A DNA stretch of 64,000 nt. Source: Acetomicrobium hydrogeniformans ATCC BAA-1850. Lineage in GTDB: Bacteria; Synergistota; Synergistia; Synergistales; Acetomicrobiaceae. The stretch's first letter is position 1. Every line of letters begins with the position of its first letter. This document shows, piece after piece, positions 51,353-60,443 of this stretch. The DNA lies in the NCBI RefSeq assembly GCF_000160455.2, contig NZ_ACJX03000001.1, positions 630,001 to 694,000 of the forward strand, written 5' to 3'. Made by a program: the position numbers and the translations under genes. The notes under the pieces are model-generated. The model did not search any database, was not told the DNA's origin, and saw nothing but the letters and a program-made list of their open reading frames with translations.

Positions 51353-52150
51353 ATGAGGACATTAAGCGAGGCTTTCGATGCCGGCAAAATACTCATACCC
51401 TACATAGCAGCCGGCGACCCGGACCTTGATACGACTGCCGAGATCATAGGGGAGCTGGACAAATTAGGGGTGGGGATCATAGAAGTGGGTATGCCTTTCT
51501 CAGATCCGCTTGCAGACGGACCGATTATCCAGGCGGCATCCCAGCGCGCATTAGCCGGCGGAACTAATATATCGAGGATATTTGAGATGTTGGAAGAGTT
51601 AAGGGACGTCAAAACACCCATCGTCTTAATGGGATATTTTAACCCCATTATGAAGTATGGCGAAAAAAGCTTCATCGAAGATGCCCTCTCCTGCGGAGTC
51701 TCTGGCGTGCTAATACCAGATCTTCCCTTCGACGAAGGCAAAGAATTTTACGATATTTGCTCTGAAAAGGGCCTGTGCCCCATCTACATGGTAACGCCAA
51801 ACACCAAAGAAGAAAGGCTGTCTCAAATCGAAAGGAAAGCACGGGGATTCCTGTACTGCGTGTCTCTCCTTGGCATAACAGGAGATAAAAGAGGACCCAT
51901 AGAAGGGATAAAGTCCTACATGGAGAGAGTAAGAAGCCATGTCTCCGTCCCCCTTGCCTTGGGTTTCGGCATAGACAGCCCCGATAAAATAAGAGCAGTA
52001 AAGCCCTACGTCGACGGAATAGTAATAGGAAGCGCAATAGTGAATATCATCTCTGAAAAGGCTGATATGGGAAGAAAGGCCATCGTCAACGAAGTATCGG
52101 TCTTTACATCCGCACTCATCGATGCCCTGAGAACAGCTTTGCAACCTTAA
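51353..52150 (+). CDS. trpA: Tryptophan synthase alpha chain
   Basis: A 265-residue TIM-barrel subunit releasing indole from indole-glycerol phosphate. Catalytic Glu is in GIIEVGMPFSDPLADGP near residue 45 and catalytic Asp in LIPDLPFDEG near 120; the phosphate loop GFGIDSPDKI is near 205. Last gene of trpEDCFBA, two bases after trpB and followed by a strong terminator. Confidence 0.95.
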   Translation: MRTLSEAFDAGKILIPYIAAGDPDLDTTAEIIGELDKLGVGIIEVGMPFSDPLADGPIIQAASQRALAGGTNISRIFEMLEELRDVKTPIVLMGYFNPIMKYGEKSFIEDALSCGVSGVLIPDLPFDEGKEFYDICSEKGLCPIYMVTPNTKEERLSQIERKARGFLYCVSLLGITGDKRGPIEGIKSYMERVRSHVSVPLALGFGIDSPDKIRAVKPYVDGIVIGSAIVNIISEKADMGRKAIVNEVSVFTSALIDALRTALQP

Positions 52151-52189
52151 ACGCCTGATCATACCTAAAGACCCTTCTCTCCACACATT

Positions 52190-52224
52190 AAAAGGAGCGA
52201 GGATAAAAAGATCTCGCTCCTTTT
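52190..52224. terminator. Bidirectional terminator between trpA and the hydro-lyase gene
   Basis: A perfect 12-bp stem (52190-52201 / 52213-52224) with A-run and T-run on its two flanks can terminate both the trp operon and the convergent 5-oxoproline operon. Confidence 0.88.
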
Positions 52225-52233
52225 AAAAACTCC

Positions 52234-53031
52234 TTAAAATATGGCGTAATCGGAATCCTTTGGATCGCATACAAACATATGTCCAGGAGCATGAGTTATT
52301 GCAAAGGGAGGCTTGCTTGCCATTAAGGCTGCCTGAGGAGTAACGCCGCAGGCCCAAAAGACGGGTACCTCTCCTTGGTTTATAGGAACGGGATCGCCAA
52401 AATCGGGTCTGTTTATGTCTTTTATCCCTATGACAGAGGGCTCGCCAATGTGTATGGGAGATCCGTGAACTGCGGGAAAACGTCCCGTGGACAAGACGGC
52501 CTTTGGCACCTGATGAGCTGGAATTGGCCTCATGCTAACTACCATTGGGCCGGAAAGCCTCCCGGCCGGCACGCACTGGATGTTCGTTATGTACATCGAG
52601 ACGTTGCAGCCGCATTCGATATGACGCACAGGGATTCCGGCATCAAGCAAAGCGGATTCGAAGGTAAAGGAACAACCCAACAAAAAGGCAACAAGGTCAT
52701 CTCTCCAACAAGAGATAATATCTGTCGGTTCGTCAACTAATTCGCCTCTTTCCCAAACCCTATACTTGGGCAAATCGGTGCGAAGGTCGGCTCCCCTTGC
52801 TACAAGCTTGGGCTCGGGATCCCCAGGTTCCGTAATATCGAGTACAGGGCAAGGTTTCGGATTACGTTGTGCGAACACGAGAAAATCGAATGCCCAATCC
52901 TTCGGCAATATGACCAGATTTGCCTGCACGTGCCCCTTGGCCATCCCGGCAGTGGGACCCGTCCACTCCTTATTTCTGATCGCCTGTCTGACTTCTTTGG
53001 GGCTCTTTGAGGCGTAATCTATGGCTTTCAT
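52234..53031 (-). CDS. DUF1445 putative hydro-lyase (YcsI / D-glutamate cyclase-like)
   Basis: A 265-residue protein of the DUF1445 family: [14 protein letters not shown] near residue 30, [31 protein letters not shown] (given here as [13 protein letters not shown] and [16 protein letters not shown]) near 140, and [13 protein letters not shown] at the C-terminus. B. subtilis YcsI occupies the same operon as the YcsF/KipI/KipA 5-oxoprolinase. Related domains act as D-glutamate cyclase, so processing of D-glutamate/5-oxoproline is plausible. The ATG is in an ATGA overlap with pxpA. Confidence 0.85.
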   Translation of the reverse strand: MKAIDYASKSPKEVRQAIRNKEWTGPTAGMAKGHVQANLVILPKDWAFDFLVFAQRNPKPCPVLDITEPGDPEPKLVARGADLRTDLPKYRVWERGELVDEPTDIISCWRDDLVAFLLGCSFTFESALLDAGIPVRHIECGCNVSMYITNIQCVPAGRLSGPMVVSMRPIPAHQVPKAVLSTGRFPAVHGSPIHIGEPSVIGIKDINRPDFGDPVPINQGEVPVFWACGVTPQAALMASKPPFAITHAPGHMFVCDPKDSDYAIF

Positions 53032-53801
53032 CGTCTAATCACCTCTGATATGGGCATTATCTCTATACCTGCCGCCTCTAAACCTTTTCTGATTTCGGTG
53101 GCCATTTGAACGGCCTTGGGCGAATCTCCGTGCAAACATATGGAATGGGGCTTAAGGTCTATGACATGACCGTCTATGGTCTCGACTTTGCCTTCCTTAA
53201 CCATGCGAACTACCCTAGCCACTGCCAAGCTGACGTCATGTATCATAGAACCCTGGACCTTACGTGGCACCAACGTGCCATCCGCTTGATAAGCTCTATC
53301 GGCAAAGGCCTCCGCTGCATAGGGCACGCCAACTTCCGCTGCCGCCTTGTCGAATTCGGAATTAGCCAAACCAAGCAATATCAGTCCTTCTCCTGCATCC
53401 TTGACAGCCTGTGCTATGGCGACAGCGAGTGCACGATTTTTGGCCGCTTGGTTGTATAAAGCTCCATGGGCTTTTACGTGCTGCAGTTTAGCGCCGACGG
53501 CATGGCACGCTGCCTGCACGGCACCTATCTGGTACAGAGTGTAGGCATAGACTTCATCTGGCGTTACGTCCATATTTCTACGTCCAAAGCCAATTAAATC
53601 GGGATAACCGGGATGGGCTCCTATGGCCACATCCTTTTCTTTGGCAGCCCTCACTGTTGAAAGCAACACTACGGGATCCCCGGCATGAAAGCCGCAGGCT
53701 ATATTGGCAGAACTGACGAACTGCAACACAGCATCGTCATTACCCATCTTCCAGGCCCCAAAGCTTTCGCCAAGATCGCTGTTTAAATCTATGGCATACA
53801 T
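53028..53801 (-). CDS. pxpA: 5-oxoprolinase subunit A (LamB/YcsF family)
   Basis: A 257-residue LamB/YcsF protein. [18 protein letters not shown] at the N-terminus, [12 protein letters not shown] near residue 32, [14 protein letters not shown] near 107 and [12 protein letters not shown] near 220 are family signatures. With PxpB and PxpC it forms the ATP-dependent prokaryotic 5-oxoprolinase that opens pyroglutamate to glutamate. The ATG at 53801 is spaced well from GGAGGTG; an in-frame GTG lies inside that site. Confidence 0.93.
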   Translation of the reverse strand: MYAIDLNSDLGESFGAWKMGNDDAVLQFVSSANIACGFHAGDPVVLLSTVRAAKEKDVAIGAHPGYPDLIGFGRRNMDVTPDEVYAYTLYQIGAVQAACHAVGAKLQHVKAHGALYNQAAKNRALAVAIAQAVKDAGEGLILLGLANSEFDKAAAEVGVPYAAEAFADRAYQADGTLVPRKVQGSMIHDVSLAVARVVRMVKEGKVETIDGHVIDLKPHSICLHGDSPKAVQMATEIRKGLEAAGIEIMPISEVIRR

Positions 53802-53834
53802 GAAACACACCTCCTCAGAACATCTTTATAAAAT

Positions 53835-54894
53835 TCAATCGACCTCTTCAACGGTTACATCATAAGTCACTTCTTGAATCTTCAGCCTCATGCGATAAGC
53901 TTCTTTCCTGACCGTTCCCTCTCCCGGAAAAACCTTGCGAGTCCTGTAAGAAGCTCGAAGCCTTAAAAGCTCATCTATTTGTTCCCTTCCGACCTTCACG
54001 ACAGCTATGGATTCCTCAAGGGTTATAGACTTAAAACGTACCTTTTGTCCCGGCATTCGCTGCGCTAAATTGGCTATATCGGGGGTGCAAAGCACTGCTA
54101 TTTTTGCATAGCCTCCAGTAGTCTGTCTGTCGGCCAACATGCAGATAGGCTTGCCATGCCCGGGAACCTGAATTGCCCCTAAGGGGATGGCATCTGAGAT
54201 AATATCCGCTCCGGATTTGTGCTCTATAGTCTCTCCCTCAAGCCTATAACCCATTCTGTCCGCCTCGTTAGTTATGGTGTACTCCGATTCCAAAAAGGTC
54301 TTGATTCCCTTTTCCGTGAAGGCATCGTCTTGTGGCCCCAGGACCACGCGCAATGGAGAATCTTCGCTTCTGTCCGGTCTCAGATGCTCGGGGCATTGAA
54401 AATCAGCAGTCTGCCATGTCAAAGGTTTAAGAGGGCCCGTGGAAAGGGTGTCTTGTGCTTTAAGAGGGCGCCCTTCCAAGCCGCCTACTTTGATAGGTAG
54501 ATTTGCTTCCCATTACCACCGGGACATCGATGCCGCCCGATAAGCAAAGGTAGGCTCTGCAACCTCTTCCCTTGGGTGAAGCGACTAAAATTTCGTCACC
54601 GGATTTTATCCTAATCGATTGCCACATAGGCGCAGCGACACCGTTAATATTAAACCCCAGCTCCGCTCCAACTAAGGCAATCAGCCCTTCCCCTTCCGTC
54701 ACAATCAATTTAGGTCCCATGGCCGTAATCTCCAAAGCAGCTTCCTGAGGATTGTTTCCCACCAATATATTCCCTATCTGCAGGACCTGCGGATCCATTG
54801 CCCCCGCAACCGGCATCCCCTTTCCCTGATATCCCCATCGGCCTAAATCCTGAACGGTCGTCAGCAATCCCGGAGTTTGCACTTCCAATATCAT
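53835..54894 (-). pseudogene. pxpC: 5-oxoprolinase subunit C (KipA family), frameshifted
   Basis: Two overlapping frames make one PxpC. 54894-54460 encodes the N-terminal 144 residues (VQTPGLLTTVQDLGRWGYQG through GGIDVPVVMGSKSTY), then reads out of frame to a stop. 54479-53835 continues with EGRPLKAQDTL and the full carboxyltransferase C-terminal domain (EADRMGYRLEG, TTGGYAKIAV). Alignment with the family predicts that the frame changes near 54485-54500 (an extra base or two missing bases). ATGA overlap with pxpB at the 5' end. It may be a genuine pseudogene, an assembly error or recoding. The other pxp genes are intact, which favours a sequence error or a recent mutation. Confidence 0.82.
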
Positions 54895-55640
54895 GCTACA
54901 TCACCGCTTTTTTGCAATATTTCAGGCTTGTAAGTTCTCGAGGCTACTTCGGATGCAATTTCGTCGTATTCCTCCTTACCGATGCCTTTAAATCTAACCC
55001 ACATACCGGCATCGATCAAAAAAGGTTGTTCGCCTTGAGGATCAAAAAGCCTCAAGGGCGTCCTTCCAATCAGTTGCCATCCTCCAGGGCTATCTATGGG
55101 ATATATGCCGGTTTGCTTTCCCGCGATTCCCACACTCCCCGCGGGAATCACCTTTCGAGGCTCCTTCAACCTTGGAGTAGCGAGACTCTCGTCCATCCCT
55201 CCCAGATAGGAAAAGCCAGGCGTAAAACCCAACATATAACAATAGTAATCCGGAGCTGTATGTCTGCGTATAATTTCTTCTTCCGAAATCCCCGTATGGC
55301 TTGCAACATTTTCCATATCGGGCCCAAATTCCCCGCCGTAACAGACGGGAATTACTATGACAAGTCCTCCTTTGGAAACTTCTCCTTTGGTCCTTTGGGC
55401 CATACTTTTGAGCTTTTCAAAGAAGAGGCCTATATCGCCTACAGCAAGAGGATCAAAATAAATTGCCAGGGACCTGTATGTTGGGACCAGCTCTACAATG
55501 CCGTAAAGATGTGAGTTTTCAATGTATCGGCGAAGCTGTTGAACCCTGGCGTTTATTTTCATATCTATACTGTCCCCGAATTCAATAACTACTGCACTAT
55601 CACCGGCACACATGATCTTGGGTTCAAGATATTCGGCCAA
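54891..55640 (-). CDS. pxpB: 5-oxoprolinase subunit B (KipI family)
   Basis: A 249-residue carboxyltransferase-domain protein: AGDSAVVIEFGDSIDMKINARVQQL (in parts AGDSAVVIEFGDSI and DMKINARVQQL) near residue 12, an IPVCYGGEFGPDMENVA motif near 100, CYMLGFTPGFSYLGGMD near 140 and SPGGWQLIGRTP near 193. Partner of PxpC in the 5-oxoprolinase; KipI also inhibits sporulation kinase A in Bacillus. TTG start with AAGGGGTGT upstream; the stop overlaps pxpC by 4 nt. Confidence 0.93.
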   Translation of the reverse strand: MAEYLEPKIMCAGDSAVVIEFGDSIDMKINARVQQLRRYIENSHLYGIVELVPTYRSLAIYFDPLAVGDIGLFFEKLKSMAQRTKGEVSKGGLVIVIPVCYGGEFGPDMENVASHTGISEEEIIRRHTAPDYYCYMLGFTPGFSYLGGMDESLATPRLKEPRKVIPAGSVGIAGKQTGIYPIDSPGGWQLIGRTPLRLFDPQGEQPFLIDAGMWVRFKGIGKEEYDEIASEVASRTYKPEILQKSGDVA

Positions 55641-55669
55641 TTAAACACACCCCTTAATGCCCTAAAATA

Positions 55670-55702
55670 AAGGGCAGAAGGTGCTAATGGCCTTCTGCCC
55701 TT
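55670..55702 (-). terminator. Hairpin between the NRAMP-like gene and pxpB
   Basis: A perfect 12-bp stem (55670-55681 / 55691-55702) lies 7 bp after the NRAMP-like stop; on the minus strand it is followed by TATTTTA. It may be a partial terminator that reduces transcription into pxpB, or separate the two transcription units. Confidence 0.6.
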
Positions 55703-55709
55703 AACAATC

Positions 55710-56942
55710 CTATCCGAACATAGTAAATATTCTGCCCAGCGAAATAACGCCCATCCACAACGTGATGGCCACCATGAGGTACCCCGTAACGGTCAACCAT
55801 TTAGGATGTCGATACTCGCCAACTATATCCTTTCTGTGGGCGGCGAGCATGACCGACAACAAGGCCAAAGGAAGGATCAATCCGTTGACCGAACCGGCGA
55901 AGATCAACAGCGTCACGGGTTGACCTACTGTAATTAGAACTACAGTAGAAGTAACGATGAATCCTATGATCCACCAACGATTATTCTTCTGAATTCCTTT
56001 AAATAAAGTCTGCAAGAAAGATATGGACGTAAAAGAAGCGCCTACGACGGATGTGATCCCGGCAGCCCAAAGTACCACTCCAAAAATTCTATAGCCAATC
56101 TCGCCTGCCCCCAACCTAAAAGCAGAGGCCGGAGGATTTTGCGGATCTAAAGTGTGACCTGCCCATACAACGCCAAGGATTGCCAAAAACAGGAGTATCC
56201 TCATGATACCTGTTATAACAATACCGTTAGTTGCCCCTCTCGTCACGTCCTTTATATGCTCAACACCGCATATTCCGGCGTCCAAAAGCCTATGAGCCCC
56301 GGAAAAGGTGATATACCCGCCGACGGTGCCTCCGATTAACGTAATGATGACCATCCAATCAATTTGGGAGGGCATGAAAGCTTCTTTAACCGCTACCCCA
56401 ACAGGCGGTTTAGTAACAAAGACTGTATATAAGACCAAAGCTATCATGATAAAACCAAGTATTTTAGTGAACTGATCCATAGCTCGTCCCATTTCTCTGT
56501 ATAAGAATAACATGATGCCTATACTGGCACTAATAACTGCTCCCCATGCAATGGGTATCCCTGCTATTACATTTAAACCCATAGATGCTCCGGCAACGTT
56601 TCCTATGTTAAACACCAATCCACCCAAAGCAACTAAAAAGGCTATAAAATATCCTAGACCGGGAAAGACTTTGTTTGCCACGTCTTGGGCACGCATCTTA
56701 GATACGGCTAGTATTCGCCATACATTTAACTGGACTATCAAGTTAATAATAATGGAAATTAAAATTGCAAAGGCAAAAGAGGCTTTAAGCTGGTTAGTGA
56801 AGACCGCCGTTTGCGTAAGAAACCCCGGACCTATCGAGGATGTGGCCATCAAAAATGCGGCACCCAACAGTATGCTTAACGTCTCTTTTCTACTCCTTTG
56901 CCCTACATCGTCAATGCCATTTTGAGATTCTATCTGTGACAA
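55710..56942 (-). CDS. NRAMP-related transporter (YcsG-like), atypical substrate site
   Basis: A 410-residue protein with about 11 transmembrane helices and the NRAMP/APC fold. In metal-transporting NRAMP proteins helix 1 carries DPGN; here it reads SSIGPGFLTQTA, so the Asp and Asn metal ligands are missing. The helix 6 metal-binding Met region is also not evident. B. subtilis YcsG, in the ycsF-ycsG-ycsI-kipIA operon, has the same neighbours. Uptake of 5-oxoproline or a related organic substrate is more likely than Mn or Fe; this is inference. TTG start at 56942 with GGGAGGTGG upstream. Confidence 0.83.
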   Translation of the reverse strand: MSQIESQNGIDDVGQRSRKETLSILLGAAFLMATSSIGPGFLTQTAVFTNQLKASFAFAILISIIINLIVQLNVWRILAVSKMRAQDVANKVFPGLGYFIAFLVALGGLVFNIGNVAGASMGLNVIAGIPIAWGAVISASIGIMLFLYREMGRAMDQFTKILGFIMIALVLYTVFVTKPPVGVAVKEAFMPSQIDWMVIITLIGGTVGGYITFSGAHRLLDAGICGVEHIKDVTRGATNGIVITGIMRILLFLAILGVVWAGHTLDPQNPPASAFRLGAGEIGYRIFGVVLWAAGITSVVGASFTSISFLQTLFKGIQKNNRWWIIGFIVTSTVVLITVGQPVTLLIFAGSVNGLILPLALLSVMLAAHRKDIVGEYRHPKWLTVTGYLMVAITLWMGVISLGRIFTMFG

Positions 56943-56974
56943 TTAATCCACCTCCCAATAGTTTGCATAGCTTT

Positions 56975-57511
56975 TCAGGAAACTATTTCTTCTAGTGCTT
57001 CGGCAAAAACCTGATAGGGCTCATCTCCATATAGATATATGGCAATTTCTTTTAGCGATGTATCCTCTTCTTCTATGTAATACATCATTTCTTCCAACAT
57101 TGCCCTCGCACACGTCTCGTAGTCGATGGAACCAACGCCCGTACCCAAAGCCGGAAAGGCAACGCGCTCGATCTTCAATTCGTCACAACGCATTAGCGCG
57201 CTTTGAGTGGCCTCTCTTATCGACCGCTCATTTGTTTTAAGATCTTGATCCATCACCACAGCATGAATTACATAGTCAACTTTCAGTTTTCCGGCCCCGG
57301 TAACCACCGCTTCCCCCACTTTTACCGGCCCTTCGGAGACTGCTTCTTTCTCTATTGCGTCACCCCCTTTTTTCTTTATCGCTCCAGCAACCCCAGAACC
57401 CATCCAAAGGTGATTGTTCGCAGCATTGACTATGGCATCTCCATCGTATGAAGTTATATCTCCTTTATAAAGCCTTATCGTAACAGCTTTAACCTTTGCT
57501 TCTGTAAGCAT
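56975..57511 (-). CDS. Macrodomain (ADP-ribose-binding) protein
   Basis: A 178-residue single macrodomain: GDITSYDGDAIVNAANN near residue 17, LWMGSGVAGAIKKKGG near 35, and FPALGTGVGSIDYETCARAM near 120. Macrodomains bind or hydrolyse ADP-ribose conjugates and O-acetyl-ADP-ribose. The N and G loops needed for hydrolase activity appear present. ATG with a GGGGGGAG site; the gap to proS (about 150 bp) holds an AT-rich promoter-like region but no clear -35/-10 pair. Confidence 0.9.
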   Translation of the reverse strand: MLTEAKVKAVTIRLYKGDITSYDGDAIVNAANNHLWMGSGVAGAIKKKGGDAIEKEAVSEGPVKVGEAVVTGAGKLKVDYVIHAVVMDQDLKTNERSIREATQSALMRCDELKIERVAFPALGTGVGSIDYETCARAMLEEMMYYIEEEDTSLKEIAIYLYGDEPYQVFAEALEEIVS

Positions 57512-57664
57512 CTTTCTCCCCCCAAGGGAAATATTAGATAGTATTTAACTATATGATAGTACACACATGACAATAGACTCAATTATTATCGAAGCTCGCA
57601 ATAACTTTAAACTATATATAAAACATCTGCCGCCTATTGCACAGACAAAAATATTTCCATATAG

Positions 57665-59104
57665 CTAATAGGCCTTGGCAAATACGGCTAATTTGCCACC
57701 CTTTTTTTTCGTATAAAAACACGTCCCCTCAGTTGGCTCGTTTAACAGGAAACATCGTATGGTAGCGGTGGTTGCTTCCTTTATGGTCTTCTCATCCTCG
57801 GGAGAGCCAGCAAAGTATGCTTTGATAAACCCTCCTTTTTTGTTTAAGACCTCATTGAATTCCTCAAAGGAAGTCACGAGATAGGTGTTTTCCTCTCTGA
57901 AAGATCTTGCCCTCCGGTATAATGTGTTCTGTATATTTTCTAAAAGCCTGGGAACTTCTCTCTCTATTGCATCGAAGGATATGTTTACCACCTCACCCGT
58001 ATCCCGTCTTACAGCGCGCAAATGAGATGACTTCATCTCCGCTTCTCCCAACTCCAATCGCAGAGGAACGCCCTTTTGAAGATGATAAAAGAATCTATCG
58101 CCCGGACGCATATGAAATTGAGTATCCAAAATAACCCGATTTGCTCCTAAAATTTTCTTAAGTCTTTCCAAGATCTTTTGTGCTTCGGGCAATATTTTCT
58201 CCTGTAACAGATTTTGGTCAGGAGTTATCGGTAAAATTACAGTTTTAACGGGCGCAACATTTGGGGGCAATACCAGGCCATCGTTATCAGCATGAGTCAT
58301 GATAATTGCACCTATCAAACGCGTGGAAACACCCCAACTTGTTGTCCAGGCGTATTCCAATTCCCCATCCTTATTCTGAAATCTTATGTCGAAGGCCTTT
58401 GCAAAATTTTGGCCTAAAAAGTGGCTTGTTCCGGCCTGCAGTGCACGCTTATCTGTCATCATAGCCTCGCACGTATAAGTGTTTTCCGCTCCTGGAAATC
58501 TTTCTCCTTCCGACTTCTCGCCCGTCAGCACCGGAAGAGCCAGAACCTCTTCCATGAAAGAACGATAAACTTCCAACATTCGAAGAGTCTCTTCGAGGGC
58601 TTCTTCTCTCGTCGCATGGGCAGTGTGCCCCTCTTGCCACAAAAACTCAGAAGTGCGCAAAAACAGCCGCGGCCTTTTCTCCCAGCGAAGAACGTTACAC
58701 CATTGATTTATCAGGATGGGAAGATCTCTCCACGACTGTATCCATTTGCTGTACATGTGCCCAATTACCGTCTCCGACGTCGGCCTGATAACCAAAGGCT
58801 CTTCCAGCTCTTCGCCTCCGGCGTAAGTAACGACAGCGCACTCCGGGGAAAATCCCTCAACGTGTTTGGCTTCCTTCTCCAAGAAAGAACTGGGAATCAA
58901 GAGAGGAAAATAGGCATTTACGTGCCCCGTCTCCTTGAAGCGCTCGTCCAGTTGGCTTTGTATGGATTCCCATATTGCATACCCCGTAGGGCGGATGACC
59001 ATGCACCCCCTCACTGGGGCGTAGTCGGCCATTTCTGCAGCTTTTATTACATCCAGATACCACTGCGAATAATCTTTTTCTCGTGGTGTAATATTCCGAG
59101 CCAT
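57665..59104 (-). CDS. proS: Prolyl-tRNA synthetase, archaeal/eukaryal type
   Basis: A 479-residue class II synthetase charging tRNA-Pro. Motif 2 region RPTSETVIGHMYSKWIQSWRDLP near residue 105 and LRTSEFLWQEGHTAHAT near 150 (class II fold and Pro site) are visible, followed by an anticodon-binding domain (LPITPDQNLL near 290) and the C-terminal zinc-type domain ending KKGGKLAVFAKAY. It lacks the editing insertion of the bacterial type, as for ProS type 3 proteins found in many anaerobes. ATG at 59104 is spaced correctly from GGAGGG. Confidence 0.94.
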   Translation of the reverse strand: MARNITPREKDYSQWYLDVIKAAEMADYAPVRGCMVIRPTGYAIWESIQSQLDERFKETGHVNAYFPLLIPSSFLEKEAKHVEGFSPECAVVTYAGGEELEEPLVIRPTSETVIGHMYSKWIQSWRDLPILINQWCNVLRWEKRPRLFLRTSEFLWQEGHTAHATREEALEETLRMLEVYRSFMEEVLALPVLTGEKSEGERFPGAENTYTCEAMMTDKRALQAGTSHFLGQNFAKAFDIRFQNKDGELEYAWTTSWGVSTRLIGAIIMTHADNDGLVLPPNVAPVKTVILPITPDQNLLQEKILPEAQKILERLKKILGANRVILDTQFHMRPGDRFFYHLQKGVPLRLELGEAEMKSSHLRAVRRDTGEVVNISFDAIEREVPRLLENIQNTLYRRARSFREENTYLVTSFEEFNEVLNKKGGFIKAYFAGSPEDEKTIKEATTATIRCFLLNEPTEGTCFYTKKKGGKLAVFAKAY

Positions 59105-59128
59105 CTTCATTCCCTCCGCAATCTCGAT

Positions 59129-59377
59129 CTACAAATTGATTATCCCTTCGTCCTCTAGGAGGCTCAATAGACGATCTTTGTTGAAACCAACCACGAATTT
59201 GTCCCCTATTTGAACCACGGGCACAGCCAGCTGATGAGTTCGCCTGACAAGCTCCATAGCCGCATTTCTATCGCGACTAATATCCACCACCTCAAAACCT
59301 ATCCCCTTTTCAGATAAAACCTCCTTAACTTTTTCGCAAGCCGGACAGGATGGGCTCGTATAAACCTTGATATCCAT
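59129..59377 (-). CDS. Glutaredoxin-like thiol protein (NrdH/YruB type)
   Basis: An 82-residue thioredoxin-fold protein with the CPAC active site (Cys11, Cys14) and the cis-proline TVP-like segment (AVPVVQIGDKFVVGF near residue 48). Such small redoxins reduce disulfides or serve ribonucleotide reductase or AhpF-like partners. The ATG at 59375-59377 with GGGGAGTG upstream is chosen; a longer frame to 59428 runs into the AEC gene. Confidence 0.9.
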   Translation of the reverse strand: MDIKVYTSPSCPACEKVKEVLSEKGIGFEVVDISRDRNAAMELVRRTHQLAVPVVQIGDKFVVGFNKDRLLSLLEDEGIINL

Positions 59378-59406
59378 AAAAGTATCACTCCCCATTTGCC
59401 AATAAT

Positions 59407-60324
59407 TTAAAACAAAATAGCAACCCATAAAGGAATAGTTATTAACGAAACAAAAGTGCTAGTTGCGATAAGCCTGGCTGCATAGTCATGATCCATATTC
59501 ATGCCCTTGGCAACAATGAATGTGTTTACAGCAACAGGCATTGCAGAAACTAGTATAACAGCGTTTCTAACATTATGGCCAACCGGCCAAAAGGAAAATA
59601 AAAACATGAGCAAAAGAGGATAAACGGCGTTTTTCATCAGAGTGTCGATCCAAGTTTCTTTCAAAGATTCGCCCATTTCCCTCAAGCGTATGTTTGCTCC
59701 CAGGGCAAGCAACGCCAATCCTGTGGCCGAATTGCTTAATATCTTAAGGGATTCGTCAATCCACAAAGGTAAATTGATGCGAAATATTTCTGAACACACC
59801 ATAGCAAAAATACAAGAAATTATTAAGGGATTTTTTGCTAATTCCTTTAGCGTCTTTGAAACAGCGTTAAAGTTAAGTTTACCGTAAAGGCCGAGCTGTC
59901 CGCATGCAACGGAAAAAATATGGTAACCTACAAGCGATATCCCTAAATATTTGGATGCTGCCGTTACCCCTACCTTCCCCATAACCAAAGAAACAACGGG
60001 TATCCCCATATAAATGTTATTCGACCTCATGCAGGTCAGGAGGGAAACCCCCCGCCTTTGAGGATTTTTCTTCCACGGAGACATCACAAAAGAGACAGCG
60101 GGCATGATAATGAAAGAAACATACACAACATACAATAAATTTAGATCCTCTTTCGCAAATCCTCCTGAATAAAAGATGCTCCTGAAAAGAAGGGCCGGCA
60201 GTATTCCCCAATATAGAATGTTTTCCAAATTACCTACATCGCCTTTGATAACTTTTATGCGCCGCAAAAACCATCCCAATCCCATAATTGCAAATATGGG
60301 CAATACCACAGCTACATACTTCAC
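59407..60324 (-). CDS. AEC family auxin efflux carrier-like transporter
   Basis: A 305-residue protein with about 10 hydrophobic segments and the PIN-like inverted topology of the AEC family. Conserved LPALLFRSIFYSGG near residue 45, RSNNIYMGIPVV near 100 and TGLALLALGANIRL near 200 match it. AEC members export or import organic acids such as malate. GTG start at 60324 behind GAGGAG; glutaredoxin follows after 29 bp. Confidence 0.88.
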   Translation of the reverse strand: MKYVAVVLPIFAIMGLGWFLRRIKVIKGDVGNLENILYWGILPALLFRSIFYSGGFAKEDLNLLYVVYVSFIIMPAVSFVMSPWKKNPQRRGVSLLTCMRSNNIYMGIPVVSLVMGKVGVTAASKYLGISLVGYHIFSVACGQLGLYGKLNFNAVSKTLKELAKNPLIISCIFAMVCSEIFRINLPLWIDESLKILSNSATGLALLALGANIRLREMGESLKETWIDTLMKNAVYPLLLMFLFSFWPVGHNVRNAVILVSAMPVAVNTFIVAKGMNMDHDYAARLIATSTFVSLITIPLWVAILF

Positions 60325-60443
60325 AAGGCATCTACTCCTCTCAAAGAAAGACGCAGGGATCTCGAAAAATTATAAGCTACTTTTAGAAAAATTAATTACC
60401 GATCCTCTATCTAATGCTAAACTTTAATTGGAGGTGTATAAGC

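Noticed and set aside
53835-54479. Independent gene starting at TTG 54479
   Set aside because: It begins in the middle of the PxpC domain and overlaps the preceding frame by 20 nt, so it is the 3' part of one frameshifted gene.
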